44,000 nucleotides of DNA, taken from positions 1 through 44,000 of the forward strand of contig JAOAEJ010000102.1 in assembly GCA_026416815.1 (NCBI GenBank), written 5' to 3'. This document shows, piece after piece, positions 7,329 to 15,131 of this stretch (the stretch's first letter is position 1; each line of letters begins with the position of its first letter). This DNA comes from Clostridia bacterium. GTDB lineage: Bacteria; Bacillota; Clostridia; Acetivibrionales; DSM-2933. Made by a program: the position numbers and the translations under genes. Under the pieces are notes generated by a model. The model was not told the DNA's origin, did not search any database, and saw only the letters and a program-made list of their open reading frames with translations.

Positions 7329-8258
7329 TTACCATTCTTCTTCATCGTCTTTCTTGCCTTCATCCCACTCATCATCAGTATCAGAATCATTTTCTTTATC
7401 CCATGCTTCCAGCTTTTTGATGTAATAGGATTCAGGTTTACGAGTTTCCACTTCAATTTCACGTTCCTTGCAGAGGTTATAGAGTTCTTTGGCAGACATA
7501 TCATCATAATTGGGCTTTTCGTCATGTTCATCTCCCCAATCATCATCCTGCTTTTCCTCTGCATCAGCCTCTTCAAGCTTATTGATATAGAACTCAGTTG
7601 ATTTCCTTGCCGGTACTTCAATATCCCTTTCCTGACAAAGGTCATACAACTCCTTGGCTGTCATATCTTCATAGTTCTTTTTGCCTTTACCTGATTTACC
7701 TTTTGATTTCTTGTCATCCTGTTCTTCATCATCATCGGACGAACCACCATCAGAAGGGAATGCTTTGTCCAGCAATTGGAGCACCTTTTGTTCACTGAAA
7801 GGTTTTGCCTTTTCATTCCTGAATTTAGCTTTGTCCATGGGTACCACACTGAAAGATGATGTTGTTCCACTACCATTCTTTGTGATAACATAATCCCTAT
7901 CCATCAGTGTGCCATATGCATCAAACATGCCGACCAGGCCAGGAATAGGTGAGCAGTTGTTAACCCTACCCATAAGAAGTTTTACTTCCTTGGCATCATG
8001 GTCCCATACTGACCAAATATACTGGTCCCTATGAGCCAAGTCTTCATCCTCATGGTGCTTGCATGTCCTACCATAAAGCTCTTGGCAAGGTTCATTTACA
8101 CCTGCATTGAATCCATCATGGAAAAGCACCTTCATACCATCATCCATGTCCTGCAAGAATCTTACCCTTATTTTTACGCCTGGCTTGAAATATATGAACT
8201 TGCCTTTATTTGCTCCTGACTTGGCCGCTTGCTTTTTTATCTCGTCTACTAAACTCAT
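7329..8258 (-). CDS. ssb: Phage single-stranded DNA-binding protein with two HeH/SAP-like repeats
   Basis: Its core (residues 20-145) looks like a gp32-type phage SSB, including NEPCQELYGRTCKHHED, a Cys/His cluster like the gp32 zinc site, and hydrophobic strands GVKIRVRFLQDM and WSVWDHD. An acidic linker follows, then two copies of a 36-residue module (residues 196-231 and 251-286) joined by DDDWGDE, ending in an acidic, Trp-terminated tail. Acidic tails recruit replication partners in SSBs. Start at 8258 behind AGGGAGG; the N-terminus overlaps the primase gene by 53 bases. Replication role supported by primase upstream. Confidence 0.8.
   Translation of the reverse strand: MSLVDEIKKQAAKSGANKGKFIYFKPGVKIRVRFLQDMDDGMKVLFHDGFNAGVNEPCQELYGRTCKHHEDEDLAHRDQYIWSVWDHDAKEVKLLMGRVNNCSPIPGLVGMFDAYGTLMDRDYVITKNGSGTTSSFSVVPMDKAKFRNEKAKPFSEQKVLQLLDKAFPSDGGSSDDDEEQDDKKSKGKSGKGKKNYEDMTAKELYDLCQERDIEVPARKSTEFYINKLEEADAEEKQDDDWGDEHDEKPNYDDMSAKELYNLCKEREIEVETRKPESYYIKKLEAWDKENDSDTDDEWDEGKKDDEEEW
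7401..7508 (-). repeat. HeH/SAP-like module copy 2 (SSB residues 251-286)
   Basis: YDDMSAKELYNLCKEREIEV followed by YYIKKLEAWD. Closest to copy 1, so likely an internal duplication. Confidence 0.8.
7566..7673 (-). repeat. HeH/SAP-like module copy 1 (SSB residues 196-231)
   Basis: Pattern Y..M(T/S)AK.LY.LC..R.IEV.......YI..L; here YEDMTAKELYDLCQERDIEV. Other copies are at 7401-7508, 22786-22893 and 34661-34768. Confidence 0.8.
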
Positions 8259-9204
8259 TGTTGATTGCCTCCCTGTATAAATTTTTAGTTTTTTGATTGG
8301 CAACGTCAAAAGAACGTTGGTCCATTTCTCCGGGGTCCTTAACCTCACTTGGATATTGGAACCGTATAACCTTAAAGAACTTTTTAAGATATTCAGTCCC
8401 CTTTTTGCCACAAGTGTCATTATCCAGGGCAGATACTATGTATTCAACTCCTTGCTCTTTAAGCTTGGATATTTGTTGTTCAGTAATTTTCCACCCCAAA
8501 ATAGCTGCCACTTTCTTTGCACCGAATTGCTTGAACTTTAATCTATCCATATATCCCTCAACGAGGACTACTACCTTTGCATCATAATCGCCTACTAGTG
8601 TATTCCTTCGGCTGAACCCTTCATTGTAAAGGTATTTACGTTTCTCTTCAATCTTTTTGTTTGTTGTCCTACATACCCAACCCCTAAACCTACCAAGGTC
8701 CTTCATGGGGAATACTATGGGATATGCATTGTTGTAAGTAAGTTTTGCCTTGCACTTGTTCAATGTGTTTGCGGTAAAGCCACGTTTGAGCATGTAGCCC
8801 TTTTCAGGGCTTTGCTCTTTATTCCAGTCAATTGTCTTAAGTCCTACATAGTAGTCCTCTGCTTCTATTAAAGCTTGCTTATTGTCCTGTTTAACCTTGG
8901 CCTTCCTTTGTACCTGTATTTGTTTTACTTCTTTGCTTTTAAGTATCTTGAAGTATTCAATACAAGCCTTAAGTTCGTCCATTTCACTGTTGACTAGGGC
9001 AACAAACTTCATTGCATCACCTGACTTAGCACAACCAAAGCAATAAAATGAGCCGTCGTTCAGGTTAATCTTCATGCTGGCATTTATGTCTTCATGAAAA
9101 GGGCATACAATTTTGAACTCGTTATCGTTGCTTTCCAACAAACCATAAAAGTGTAGTACTTTTGCTAATTCATTGCCACCAACTTTAAGTTCAATCTGTA
9201 TCAC
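8206..9204 (-). CDS. DnaG-like primase (CHC2 zinc finger plus TOPRIM)
   Basis: Makes RNA primers for replication. In 332 residues: a CHC2-type zinc finger CPFHEDINASMK...FYCFGCAKSGDAMKF (residues 34-67), then a TOPRIM core VVVLVEGYMDRLKFKQFG and VSALDNDTCGKKG supplying the acidic metal ligands. It lacks the C-terminal DnaB-binding domain of DnaG (about 600 aa) and carries no helicase domain. The GTG start at 9204 follows AAAGGAAAG. It overlaps the coiled-coil gene upstream and SSB downstream. No helicase is encoded in the window, so a host helicase or loader is presumably used. Confidence 0.9.
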   Translation of the reverse strand: MIQIELKVGGNELAKVLHFYGLLESNDNEFKIVCPFHEDINASMKINLNDGSFYCFGCAKSGDAMKFVALVNSEMDELKACIEYFKILKSKEVKQIQVQRKAKVKQDNKQALIEAEDYYVGLKTIDWNKEQSPEKGYMLKRGFTANTLNKCKAKLTYNNAYPIVFPMKDLGRFRGWVCRTTNKKIEEKRKYLYNEGFSRRNTLVGDYDAKVVVLVEGYMDRLKFKQFGAKKVAAILGWKITEQQISKLKEQGVEYIVSALDNDTCGKKGTEYLKKFFKVIRFQYPSEVKDPGEMDQRSFDVANQKTKNLYREAINNEFSRRDKKASGQVRSK

Positions 9205-9697
9205 CCTTTCTTTCCTTTATTGAAATACTTTTCACTATGGTTGCTTCATAACAGCCTTCAAGGTCTGACTTTTTAATATCACCAACCGAATAAAGTTGTT
9301 TTATTGCATCCTTATTTACCGATGTGGATACATCAATAAACTTCTTAAATTCACCTGGGCTTACTCCAGCCTTTTTGAGCAACTCTATAAGCCCATTCAT
9401 ATCATTTATCATGTAGGTTTTATTAACTATCTCGTTGAATATCTCCTTGTCAAGCTTGGCCTGAAGTTTATCAAGGAGGTAGTTAATAGTTACCCGTTCT
9501 ACTTTCTTGGCTATAAGCGTTACGCCTGTACGCTTTTTATTATTTGGACCTTCTGGTTCCACCACAAATTCCTTAAGGTCTTGCTTATCAAATTCCTCTT
9601 GGATTTTCTTTTTACTGGCCTGTAACAGTTTCATCAAGCCATCAATTTGCTCTTCTAAGCTACGTGTGTCTTTAATTAGCTGCTTTAAGTTCGCCAA
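9191..9697 (-). CDS. Coiled-coil protein of the replication operon, unknown function
   Basis: 168 residues with a TTG start at 9697, 9 bases after AAAGGAG. Residues 1-38 form a strong heptad-like coiled coil (LKQLIKDTRSLEEQIDGLMK and on), followed by a mixed alpha/beta region. I do not recognise a family. It starts inside the end of the preceding gene and overlaps the primase by 14 bases, so it is translated in the same coupled series. A replication accessory or nuclease-inhibitor role would suit the position but is not shown by any motif. Confidence 0.7.
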   Translation of the reverse strand: MANLKQLIKDTRSLEEQIDGLMKLLQASKKKIQEEFDKQDLKEFVVEPEGPNNKKRTGVTLIAKKVERVTINYLLDKLQAKLDKEIFNEIVNKTYMINDMNGLIELLKKAGVSPGEFKKFIDVSTSVNKDAIKQLYSVGDIKKSDLEGCYEATIVKSISIKERKGDTD

Positions 9698-10196
9698 CAG
9701 GTACTTCTCCTTTCAATGCCTGGTATATACCTCTGGGCCATCTATCCCCGGTTTTTACCCATAGCACTTTTGACCGGCGTACTGTAAACTTAACACCATT
9801 TCTTGTTTCTACAGTAAAGCCATTTGAAATAATTTCCTTAATCATTCCACTGAATACTTTTGAATCGCCTACTTTAAAGGCAATAATTGTTCCTGGCTTT
9901 GCATTATCCAGGTATCTTTCTTTAGGCTTTGGTACATCAACTACATTGCATGCTTCCTGAACATTAGCATTTTCCCACTCTGATTTTTTACCATGAGCCA
10001 GGTCTTGCTCAATATCATTTGTATGCTGTCTGGTACTCTTGACCACTGATGTACTTGTTTCCGCCTGATTGCCAACTATGGCATCTATGAGTTGCTCTCT
10101 TCTCATATCATGCCTGCCTACCACGTTTAATTCTTTGGCAATGGGTAACAATTCCTTAACTTTCATTTGTCCTAAAGCCTCTCTACTGTACATCAT
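9672..10196 (-). CDS. Rho_N/SAP-like DNA-binding protein, first gene of the replication operon
   Basis: 174 residues. The N-terminus (MKVKELLPIAKELNVVGRHD then RREQLIDAI) has the helix-extended loop-helix spacing of Rho N-terminal/SAP domains that bind nucleic acid. A Ser/Thr/Gln-rich linker follows. The C-terminus (KPGTIIAFKVGDSKVFSGMI and FTVRRSKVLWVKTG) looks like a small beta-barrel. Start at 10196, where AAAGGAG is 9 bases upstream; ATG at 10205 is too close to the SD. It lies directly behind the promoter at 10279-10307, so it is the first protein made from this transcript; a regulator or architectural role is plausible. Confidence 0.7.
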   Translation of the reverse strand: MMYSREALGQMKVKELLPIAKELNVVGRHDMRREQLIDAIVGNQAETSTSVVKSTRQHTNDIEQDLAHGKKSEWENANVQEACNVVDVPKPKERYLDNAKPGTIIAFKVGDSKVFSGMIKEIISNGFTVETRNGVKFTVRRSKVLWVKTGDRWPRGIYQALKGEVPVGELKAAN

Positions 10197-10278
10197 GACT
10201 AGCATCTCCTTTACATTAAATAAATCTTGTGTGTGCCAAAATATTTTGTAACTTTTTGTATGTTTTTGGCTTAATCAC

Positions 10279-10307
10279 ATTATAACACAAGGTATTTCCC
10301 TTGTAAA
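10279..10307 (-). promoter_or_regulatory. Promoter of the replication operon (TTTACA-N17-TATAAT)
   Basis: Reading the minus strand: TTTACA at 10307-10302, a 17-base spacer, TATAAT at 10284-10279. A 6-bp inverted repeat, ACAAGG (10287-10292) / CCTTGT (10299-10304), lies in the spacer and overlaps the -35, a candidate operator. No gene lies between here and the start at 10196. Confidence 0.8.
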
Positions 10308-10384
10308 CACCTATTTTAAATTAAAATCCGACGTATCTGTCTAAAGTTTTTCGTTGTTTTTGAATGGTATCGAGAGGCAAGACA

Positions 10385-10402
10385 AGGGCCCTGTAAGGCC
10401 CT
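10385..10402 (-). terminator. Terminator downstream of the lysis genes
   Basis: Stem AGGGCC / GGCCCT with 6-base loop, followed on the transcript by TGTCTT; weak U-tract. It lies 30 bases after the endolysin stop and before the replication promoter, so it separates late and early transcription. Confidence 0.6.
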
Positions 10403-10431
10403 CGCATCGTTTTATATATTCAGTTGTATTT

Positions 10432-11292
10432 TTACCTTGCGTTGTATATCTTTTCTATTAACGTGGGCAAGTACTTGAATCTTGGGTCGTTCTTGGAAAT
10501 ATCCTCAATCTTTTCGTCCCAATCATCAGCCACGCCTGCTTTCTTCAGTATTTCTTTCCACCCCAAAACAGGCTTGCCTGGTTCCAACCTTTTTATCATG
10601 GCATCAATTGCAGCCACTGTAGGCTTATCAGCTATTCCATGGGCAGGCATTGCATTTCCAATTTGGAAACTCTTAACCGCTGTTTCTGTAGCCAAGCCAA
10701 AGTCACCATCAACTACCAACCTGTATCCGATTTTGTTAAGCTTTGTTTGAAGAGCCTTTACCTCTTCTCCTTTGTCCCCTTCCTGCATACCTTCAATCAC
10801 CTCATACGTAATGAATGGGCATTTAAGCCAATGTGTCCAAGGGGTAGCCCCTGCTCCGCTTAATGGTGTTTGGATGACACCAGATTTTGTTCCATGGGCC
10901 TCAATTACTTGGCCATTACCAATATATACCCCAATATGTCCGTCCTTCCAGACACAAATTCCGGGAATCTCAGGGATGGTATTGATTGGCCCTTTTTCCT
11001 TTGCCGCCGTATACATGCCATTAGCACTTACGTCGGACTTTGAATTGTAAACTGGGGAACCACCATTCCACCATATGAAAGACTTGATTAACCCTACACA
11101 ATCGGAAGTCCTTCTTCCTAACCATGTTTGGCGAATAAAGGTTTCATACTGCCCAACTCCATCCGGATACTGCTTTATCTTTGCCTGCAATAAAGCGGCT
11201 GTGAGGATTTCTCCGAAAGTTCCCCAAACATATCCCCACTTTTCAGCCAAAGCTTTTTTAACATGGGAAACTAATCCTGTGTTTGTGAGCAT
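10432..11292 (-). CDS. Endolysin: NlpC/P60 endopeptidase plus peptidoglycan-binding domain
   Basis: Cleaves stem peptides of peptidoglycan at the end of infection. Residues 1-165 form an NlpC/P60-like domain with catalytic Cys65 in TSDCVGLIKSF and His119 in DGHIGVYIGNG, with His133 (VIEAHG) as a possible third residue. Residues about 170-235 are a PG_binding_1 repeat (GDKGEEVKALQTKLNKIGY, GDFGLATETAVKSFQ). The C-terminal 50 residues are unassigned. 286 aa is a normal endolysin length. It overlaps the holin by 22 bases. No signal peptide, so release depends on the holin. Confidence 0.92.
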   Translation of the reverse strand: MLTNTGLVSHVKKALAEKWGYVWGTFGEILTAALLQAKIKQYPDGVGQYETFIRQTWLGRRTSDCVGLIKSFIWWNGGSPVYNSKSDVSANGMYTAAKEKGPINTIPEIPGICVWKDGHIGVYIGNGQVIEAHGTKSGVIQTPLSGAGATPWTHWLKCPFITYEVIEGMQEGDKGEEVKALQTKLNKIGYRLVVDGDFGLATETAVKSFQIGNAMPAHGIADKPTVAAIDAMIKRLEPGKPVLGWKEILKKAGVADDWDEKIEDISKNDPRFKYLPTLIEKIYNAR

Positions 11293-11606
11293 TGTGTTAC
11301 CTCCTTCTTTTTATCCTTATTCATACTTGCAACTACGGCTTCTATAAGCTTATCCATGTCATCAGGGGTTACCCCTTTTAGCTTATTTGCCAAGAATATT
11401 TCAACTTCTTTCTTCTTTTGTGCACCATTTCCATCTCCTATGGCTTGTTCAAATGCATGAACACCAATGCTAGCCCACTTATACATTTTATCAAAGTTAG
11501 CATTGCCTATCTTGGCCCTTAAGAGATTAACTATGTAAGCAGCAATTATCGGTACAACCAATGTAATTACCGCCAATAATATTTGCATTATCAAATCATG
11601 AAACAC
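11271..11606 (-). CDS. Holin, LL-H/superfamily 6 type
   Basis: 111 residues with one N-terminal membrane segment (about ILLAVITLVVPIIAAYIVNL) and an amphipathic, charged C-terminal half (KKKEVEIFLANKLKGV), the layout of LL-H-type holins. It would form membrane lesions that release the endolysin. Start chosen as GTG at 11606, 8 bases after AAGGAG; a GTG at 11615 overlaps the SD. Located immediately upstream of the endolysin with overlapping frames. Confidence 0.82.
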   Translation of the reverse strand: MFHDLIMQILLAVITLVVPIIAAYIVNLLRAKIGNANFDKMYKWASIGVHAFEQAIGDGNGAQKKKEVEIFLANKLKGVTPDDMDKLIEAVVASMNKDKKKEVTQCSQTQD

Positions 11607-11611
11607 TTGAA

Positions 11612-12085
11612 TCACTCCTTCTTAAGTTTGTCGTTTATTTCTTTTAATAGGTTCCAGTTGCCATCCATGCCTGCATCGATTTGGTTACTTAAAACCCTTA
11701 TATCGTTGCTTAATGCATGAATGTCTGTTTCTATTTTATCCCATTTGGTTAACTGTTCAGCCTTACAAACGTCACAGTTCTTGTTGTTTATCTCCAACAC
11801 TACTGATAGCTTAGTAATTGCTTCAGCTACCTCTTTTTGGCTTTGGCCATTCTCCTTTATTACCTTGAGTAAATTGCCTTCCCTTTCAGTCCAGTCTTTA
11901 AACTGTGTACTTTCCGCCTTATTCTCTAGTTTAAACTTTTCAAGGTCCTTTTTTAACTTATACCTGAAGTACAAAATCAATGTTGGTACCAATACTAGAA
12001 GTATGACGGCGACAATAACAAAAAAGCGGATTAGTTCACTATTAGTTCCTTCCGCCACTTTATTCAAGGTTTCCCCACCCTGCAT
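11612..12085 (-). CDS. Membrane protein with coiled-coil tail, lysis-associated
   Basis: 157 residues: one transmembrane segment (RFFVIVAVILLVLVPTLILY, about 20-40) followed by a basic stop (YKLKKDL), a long coiled coil and a CDVC pair near residue 103. XhlA-type and second-holin proteins have related layouts, but I see no diagnostic motif. It directly precedes the holin, and its start follows AAGGGG. Probably a holin partner or antiholin; that is inference. Confidence 0.65.
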   Translation of the reverse strand: MQGGETLNKVAEGTNSELIRFFVIVAVILLVLVPTLILYFRYKLKKDLEKFKLENKAESTQFKDWTEREGNLLKVIKENGQSQKEVAEAITKLSVVLEINNKNCDVCKAEQLTKWDKIETDIHALSNDIRVLSNQIDAGMDGNWNLLKEINDKLKKE

Positions 12086-12112
12086 ATGATGTCACCCCTT
12101 AAAATAGATTTA

Positions 12113-12130
12113 GGGCGAGTTACCCCGCCC
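12113..12130 (-). terminator. Weak hairpin between the 58-aa gene and the lysis genes
   Basis: GGGCG / CGCCC with 8-base loop and TAAAT after it; short and without a U-run, so partial at best. Confidence 0.35.
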
Positions 12131-12135
12131 CAGTA

Positions 12136-12312
12136 CTATGCTATAGTTACGATACAATCACCATAACCATCAGCAACAAGGATAGCATCTGTTGCTTCCT
12201 TGTATGGTTTATATGTTGCTATAGAGAATACTTGCCTATAATAGGCCTGAGCGGCTTCCAAGCCATCTGTATCTTTCTTGGTCATAACTCTCATTGCGAA
12301 ATAAGCTCCCAT
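12136..12312 (-). CDS. 58-aa protein of unknown function, end of the tail module
   Basis: Start ATG at 12312, 8 bases after AGGGAGG; a GTG at 12321 lies too close to that site. The sequence is soluble and mixed alpha/beta, with an aromatic-rich centre (YYRQVFSIATYKPYKEA) and no cysteine pairs or membrane segment. Small proteins at this site, between tail fibre and holin genes, are common in Firmicute siphophages. No family assigned. Confidence 0.62.
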   Translation of the reverse strand: MGAYFAMRVMTKKDTDGLEAAQAYYRQVFSIATYKPYKEATDAILVADGYGDCIVTIA

Positions 12313-12337
12313 ATCTGGCACCTCCCTTCACTCCTTT

Positions 12338-12943
12338 CTACACTAGTGGTACGAAATTAAGTAATATAAAGTCAACAGCATCTGCTGTAGCTTTTATTTC
12401 TGCCGCCAACTTGGCATTTGGGTTTAATACAGGAAGTTCACATGCCTGGACTGCCGCCCTGTGTTCCTGGGGTATATCATTTATACTGATTTTACCCTCT
12501 TGGACCATCCACTTCCACACCCTGATTTTTCTATCATCTACGGTCATGCTATCCCAACTCCCTTCCAATATCAAATCCGATAATTCATGTGCTACATTGT
12601 ATTGCTGACCAAACTCAAGGTTTGTACTGTTTTTAACAAGCCTATCAATCCTGAAAACCTCTGCATTATGAACAACACTTTCCTCATCGTCCATTGCTTT
12701 TAGTAATTCAGCTGTAACCCTTAAATGATTATTGTCCATGTCCTCTTCAAGGAGATGTCCTCCTTGTAGGTCTTCATGAACAAGTATGAGACAAGGCGTA
12801 AAACTAATAGGAATATATTGACGTATTTCATTAAAATCCGCCATCTCTACGTCAGTTAAAACGGATGACATCTCATTTATAGCCCTTTCCACTAGCTCAC
12901 GTTCTCTTGCATCTTCTTTATTATAAACCAATAAAGCTCTCAT
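12338..12943 (-). CDS. Tail-associated protein of unknown function, 201 aa
   Basis: Strong SD (AAGGAGG) 6 bases before ATG at 12943. The N-terminus (MRALLVYNKEDARERELVER) and FTPCLILVHEDLQG suggest an alpha/beta domain; the middle is acidic and the C-terminus is helical and hydrophobic. It follows the fibre gene by 10 bases and precedes lysis, so it may be a fibre chaperone or a tip component. No catalytic motif seen. Confidence 0.65.
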   Translation of the reverse strand: MRALLVYNKEDARERELVERAINEMSSVLTDVEMADFNEIRQYIPISFTPCLILVHEDLQGGHLLEEDMDNNHLRVTAELLKAMDDEESVVHNAEVFRIDRLVKNSTNLEFGQQYNVAHELSDLILEGSWDSMTVDDRKIRVWKWMVQEGKISINDIPQEHRAAVQACELPVLNPNAKLAAEIKATADAVDFILLNFVPLV

Positions 12944-12953
12944 ATTTGCCTCC

Positions 12954-14708
12954 TTACGCTAACTGTTTGGTTGTTATAGAACCTATTGTACCTGCCACTC
13001 CAGCACCACCGTTTCTTGCTGGATAACCTGTTGATATTCCACCTGCACCTGCTGTTCCTGCAGTAACCAGTATTGAACCATTATTGGTGTATGTGCCTAC
13101 ATAACCTAAATAGACAACTCCACCCCCGGCTCCTCCGCCACCGCCACCACCTGAACTACCATTTGCCATATCCTGGCCGTTTGCACCATTTCCACCTTTG
13201 CATTGTATACTACCAGTAGCACCAATAGTAAGTGAGCCTTGTACCAGAATTATAACAAGACCTCCTCCTCCACCCGTTCCTCCATTGCCTGGTATTGCTC
13301 CTGGTGTATTATTGGAACCTGCACCACCTGCACCACCTGCAGTTCCAAGTGAACCTCCTCCATTTCCACCCGCTCCTCCTGTCATGCCGAGAACGTTGGC
13401 ACCACCTGTGCCTCCTCCGCCAGAGCTTGCACCAAAAGCACAGTTTGAGCCTCCTGATGAAGTTCCATTACTTAAAGACCCTCCGGCTCCTCCAGCTCCA
13501 CCAGAGCCTCCTGCTGGTACAGTCCATTGGTCAACAGTAGGGGTACCTGGGTAAACAAGCTGGTCTATTCTACCATAGTTAACCCAAACCGTTCCTCCTG
13601 TATTTCTTGTAATATTAGCACCTTTGTTATTTTGGTCAATGGTTCCATTTATTACACAATTACCAGTACAACGGATTATCATCCCAAGATTTCTTTTATC
13701 AATCGAAAGGGTATGACCTGTATTTAGAGTGAAATTCCTGAACCTTTTCCCGACATAGTAAGTGTCATCTGCAGCCAATGACCAAACTGTATTTCCTGTA
13801 CTATTAAAGTCTCCATCTGAACCATCACCGAATACGATGTTGTTTGAGGATATGGCCGGTAACCAGTTTGTGCCATCATAATACTCAAGCTTGGAGCCAT
13901 TCATTCTTATACCGTGAACACCACTACCACCAGAGTTAATTATGATAGCTGTGTGTGTTGTAAGGTCTGAATTTAAGGCCACCTGAGAACCATTTGCCAA
14001 AACTTTACCTGCACCTTTTGAAACAAGATTAAGGTCAATATCCGTATCATTTCCAGTAGCCGCAATTGATGGGTCCTGGCCTGCCACGGCATTTGATATT
14101 GTAACCTCATTTACCGCACTTGCTACAGTAGCCGGAAATTTTATCAATTCATTACTGTTTGCATCAACTATTGCACCACCGGTTTGGAACTTTGGTGTTG
14201 TGAGTGTTGGTGATGTCAGCGTTTTATTGGTCAATGTTTGTGTTCTTCCTGTTGTTACCGTACCTGCCGCTTCACCCATGAATTGAAAGTATGTACCATC
14301 CCATACCAAGATTACGATTTGACCACTTAGGATGTCACCACTTATCATTGCAACGCTTACATCCATTCTTATGTCCTTGGCTCCATAACCATTTACGTTT
14401 AACGTACATGCACCAGTATTTGCAAAGTTGGTTTTAATCTTTAGTGGAACACCTATCAGGTCAGTTAGTGCTGAAATACCACTTATTGTAAGGGTATAAG
14501 CATTTGCACTTCCAGCAGTTGTGAAAGTATTATTTGTCAAATATAGGGCCAGGTCCATAGCATTCATATTGGCTGCACTAAAGGGTGTACCTGCTTGTGA
14601 TATTACACCTTCATCTGGTGTGAAAGTATACTGATTATTGCTTTGGTCTCGATAGCGTCTTACAAACTGAACAACCCTATCAAGCCAATTTATCCTGGAA
14701 TATGCCAT
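12954..14708 (-). CDS. Tail fibre / receptor-binding protein with Gly-rich C-terminus
   Basis: 584 residues. The N-terminus (GVISQAGTPFSAANMNAMD) is the attachment-type region seen in many siphophage fibres. The middle has a fibre-type TLTNKTLTSPTL repeat. Residues about 395-570 are very Gly/Ser-rich (GGSGGAGG-type runs), as in receptor-binding fibres with collagen-like or polyglycine sandwich tips. Start ATG at 14708 after AAAGGAGGG. It sits at the end of the tail block, where host-range genes normally lie. The complement of the Gly-rich part gives an artefactual Pro-rich frame on the plus strand. Confidence 0.82.
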   Translation of the reverse strand: MAYSRINWLDRVVQFVRRYRDQSNNQYTFTPDEGVISQAGTPFSAANMNAMDLALYLTNNTFTTAGSANAYTLTISGISALTDLIGVPLKIKTNFANTGACTLNVNGYGAKDIRMDVSVAMISGDILSGQIVILVWDGTYFQFMGEAAGTVTTGRTQTLTNKTLTSPTLTTPKFQTGGAIVDANSNELIKFPATVASAVNEVTISNAVAGQDPSIAATGNDTDIDLNLVSKGAGKVLANGSQVALNSDLTTHTAIIINSGGSGVHGIRMNGSKLEYYDGTNWLPAISSNNIVFGDGSDGDFNSTGNTVWSLAADDTYYVGKRFRNFTLNTGHTLSIDKRNLGMIIRCTGNCVINGTIDQNNKGANITRNTGGTVWVNYGRIDQLVYPGTPTVDQWTVPAGGSGGAGGAGGSLSNGTSSGGSNCAFGASSGGGGTGGANVLGMTGGAGGNGGGSLGTAGGAGGAGSNNTPGAIPGNGGTGGGGGLVIILVQGSLTIGATGSIQCKGGNGANGQDMANGSSGGGGGGGAGGGVVYLGYVGTYTNNGSILVTAGTAGAGGISTGYPARNGGAGVAGTIGSITTKQLA

Positions 14709-14723
14709 TGTTCTATCCCTCCT

Positions 14724-15131
14724 TTACAAAAATGTTTGGTCCTCACCACAATAAAACTGGCCTGCATATTTGAAATAGCTTAATATGTTTTGTAGCAGGT
14801 CATATATCCCTTGGAGATTTAACTCTATCACATTGGCTTCTATCCAACTAAAGGTTTGTTTTTGTGAAGGGTTTGTTGCTATGACCGGGGCTACAATCGT
14901 ATAAAAGCCTTGAATTATTGCAACAATATTTCCTCTTACATTATTGATTGCCGTTACATAAGGAAAATTTGTCCTAGTGTATGTGGTAACAACCGGATTT
15001 GGCAATGTTATGTGATACCCCATTGCCGTTAAAGAATCATAAAGATGTTGTATGTCTGTGTTAACCCTGTTTAGGTCACCAAAGTTATACTTACTTGAAT
15101 CTGTAAAGTTAACAGTACCCATCCATGCCAT
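14724..15131 (-). CDS. Tail protein, 135 aa, fibre-proximal
   Basis: Begins MAWMGTVNFTDSSKYNFGDL and continues with the aromatic-rich YTRTNFPYVTAINN and helical GIYDLLQNILSYFKYAG. The type is familiar from Firmicute siphophage tail tips, but I cannot name a family. It starts on the last base of the upstream tail gene (overlap at 15131) and ends 15 bases before the fibre start. A connector between tip and fibre is likely. Confidence 0.65.
   Translation of the reverse strand: MAWMGTVNFTDSSKYNFGDLNRVNTDIQHLYDSLTAMGYHITLPNPVVTTYTRTNFPYVTAINNVRGNIVAIIQGFYTIVAPVIATNPSQKQTFSWIEANVIELNLQGIYDLLQNILSYFKYAGQFYCGEDQTFL

Noticed and set aside
7313..7645. Upstream extension of the mazG frame
   Set aside because: Lies inside SSB in another frame, Met/Lys-rich without family match; GTG at 7312 has its own SD.
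13198..13554. Proline-rich 118-aa plus-strand frame
   Set aside because: Mirror of the Gly-rich fibre repeats (GGX becomes PP); no ribosome binding site.
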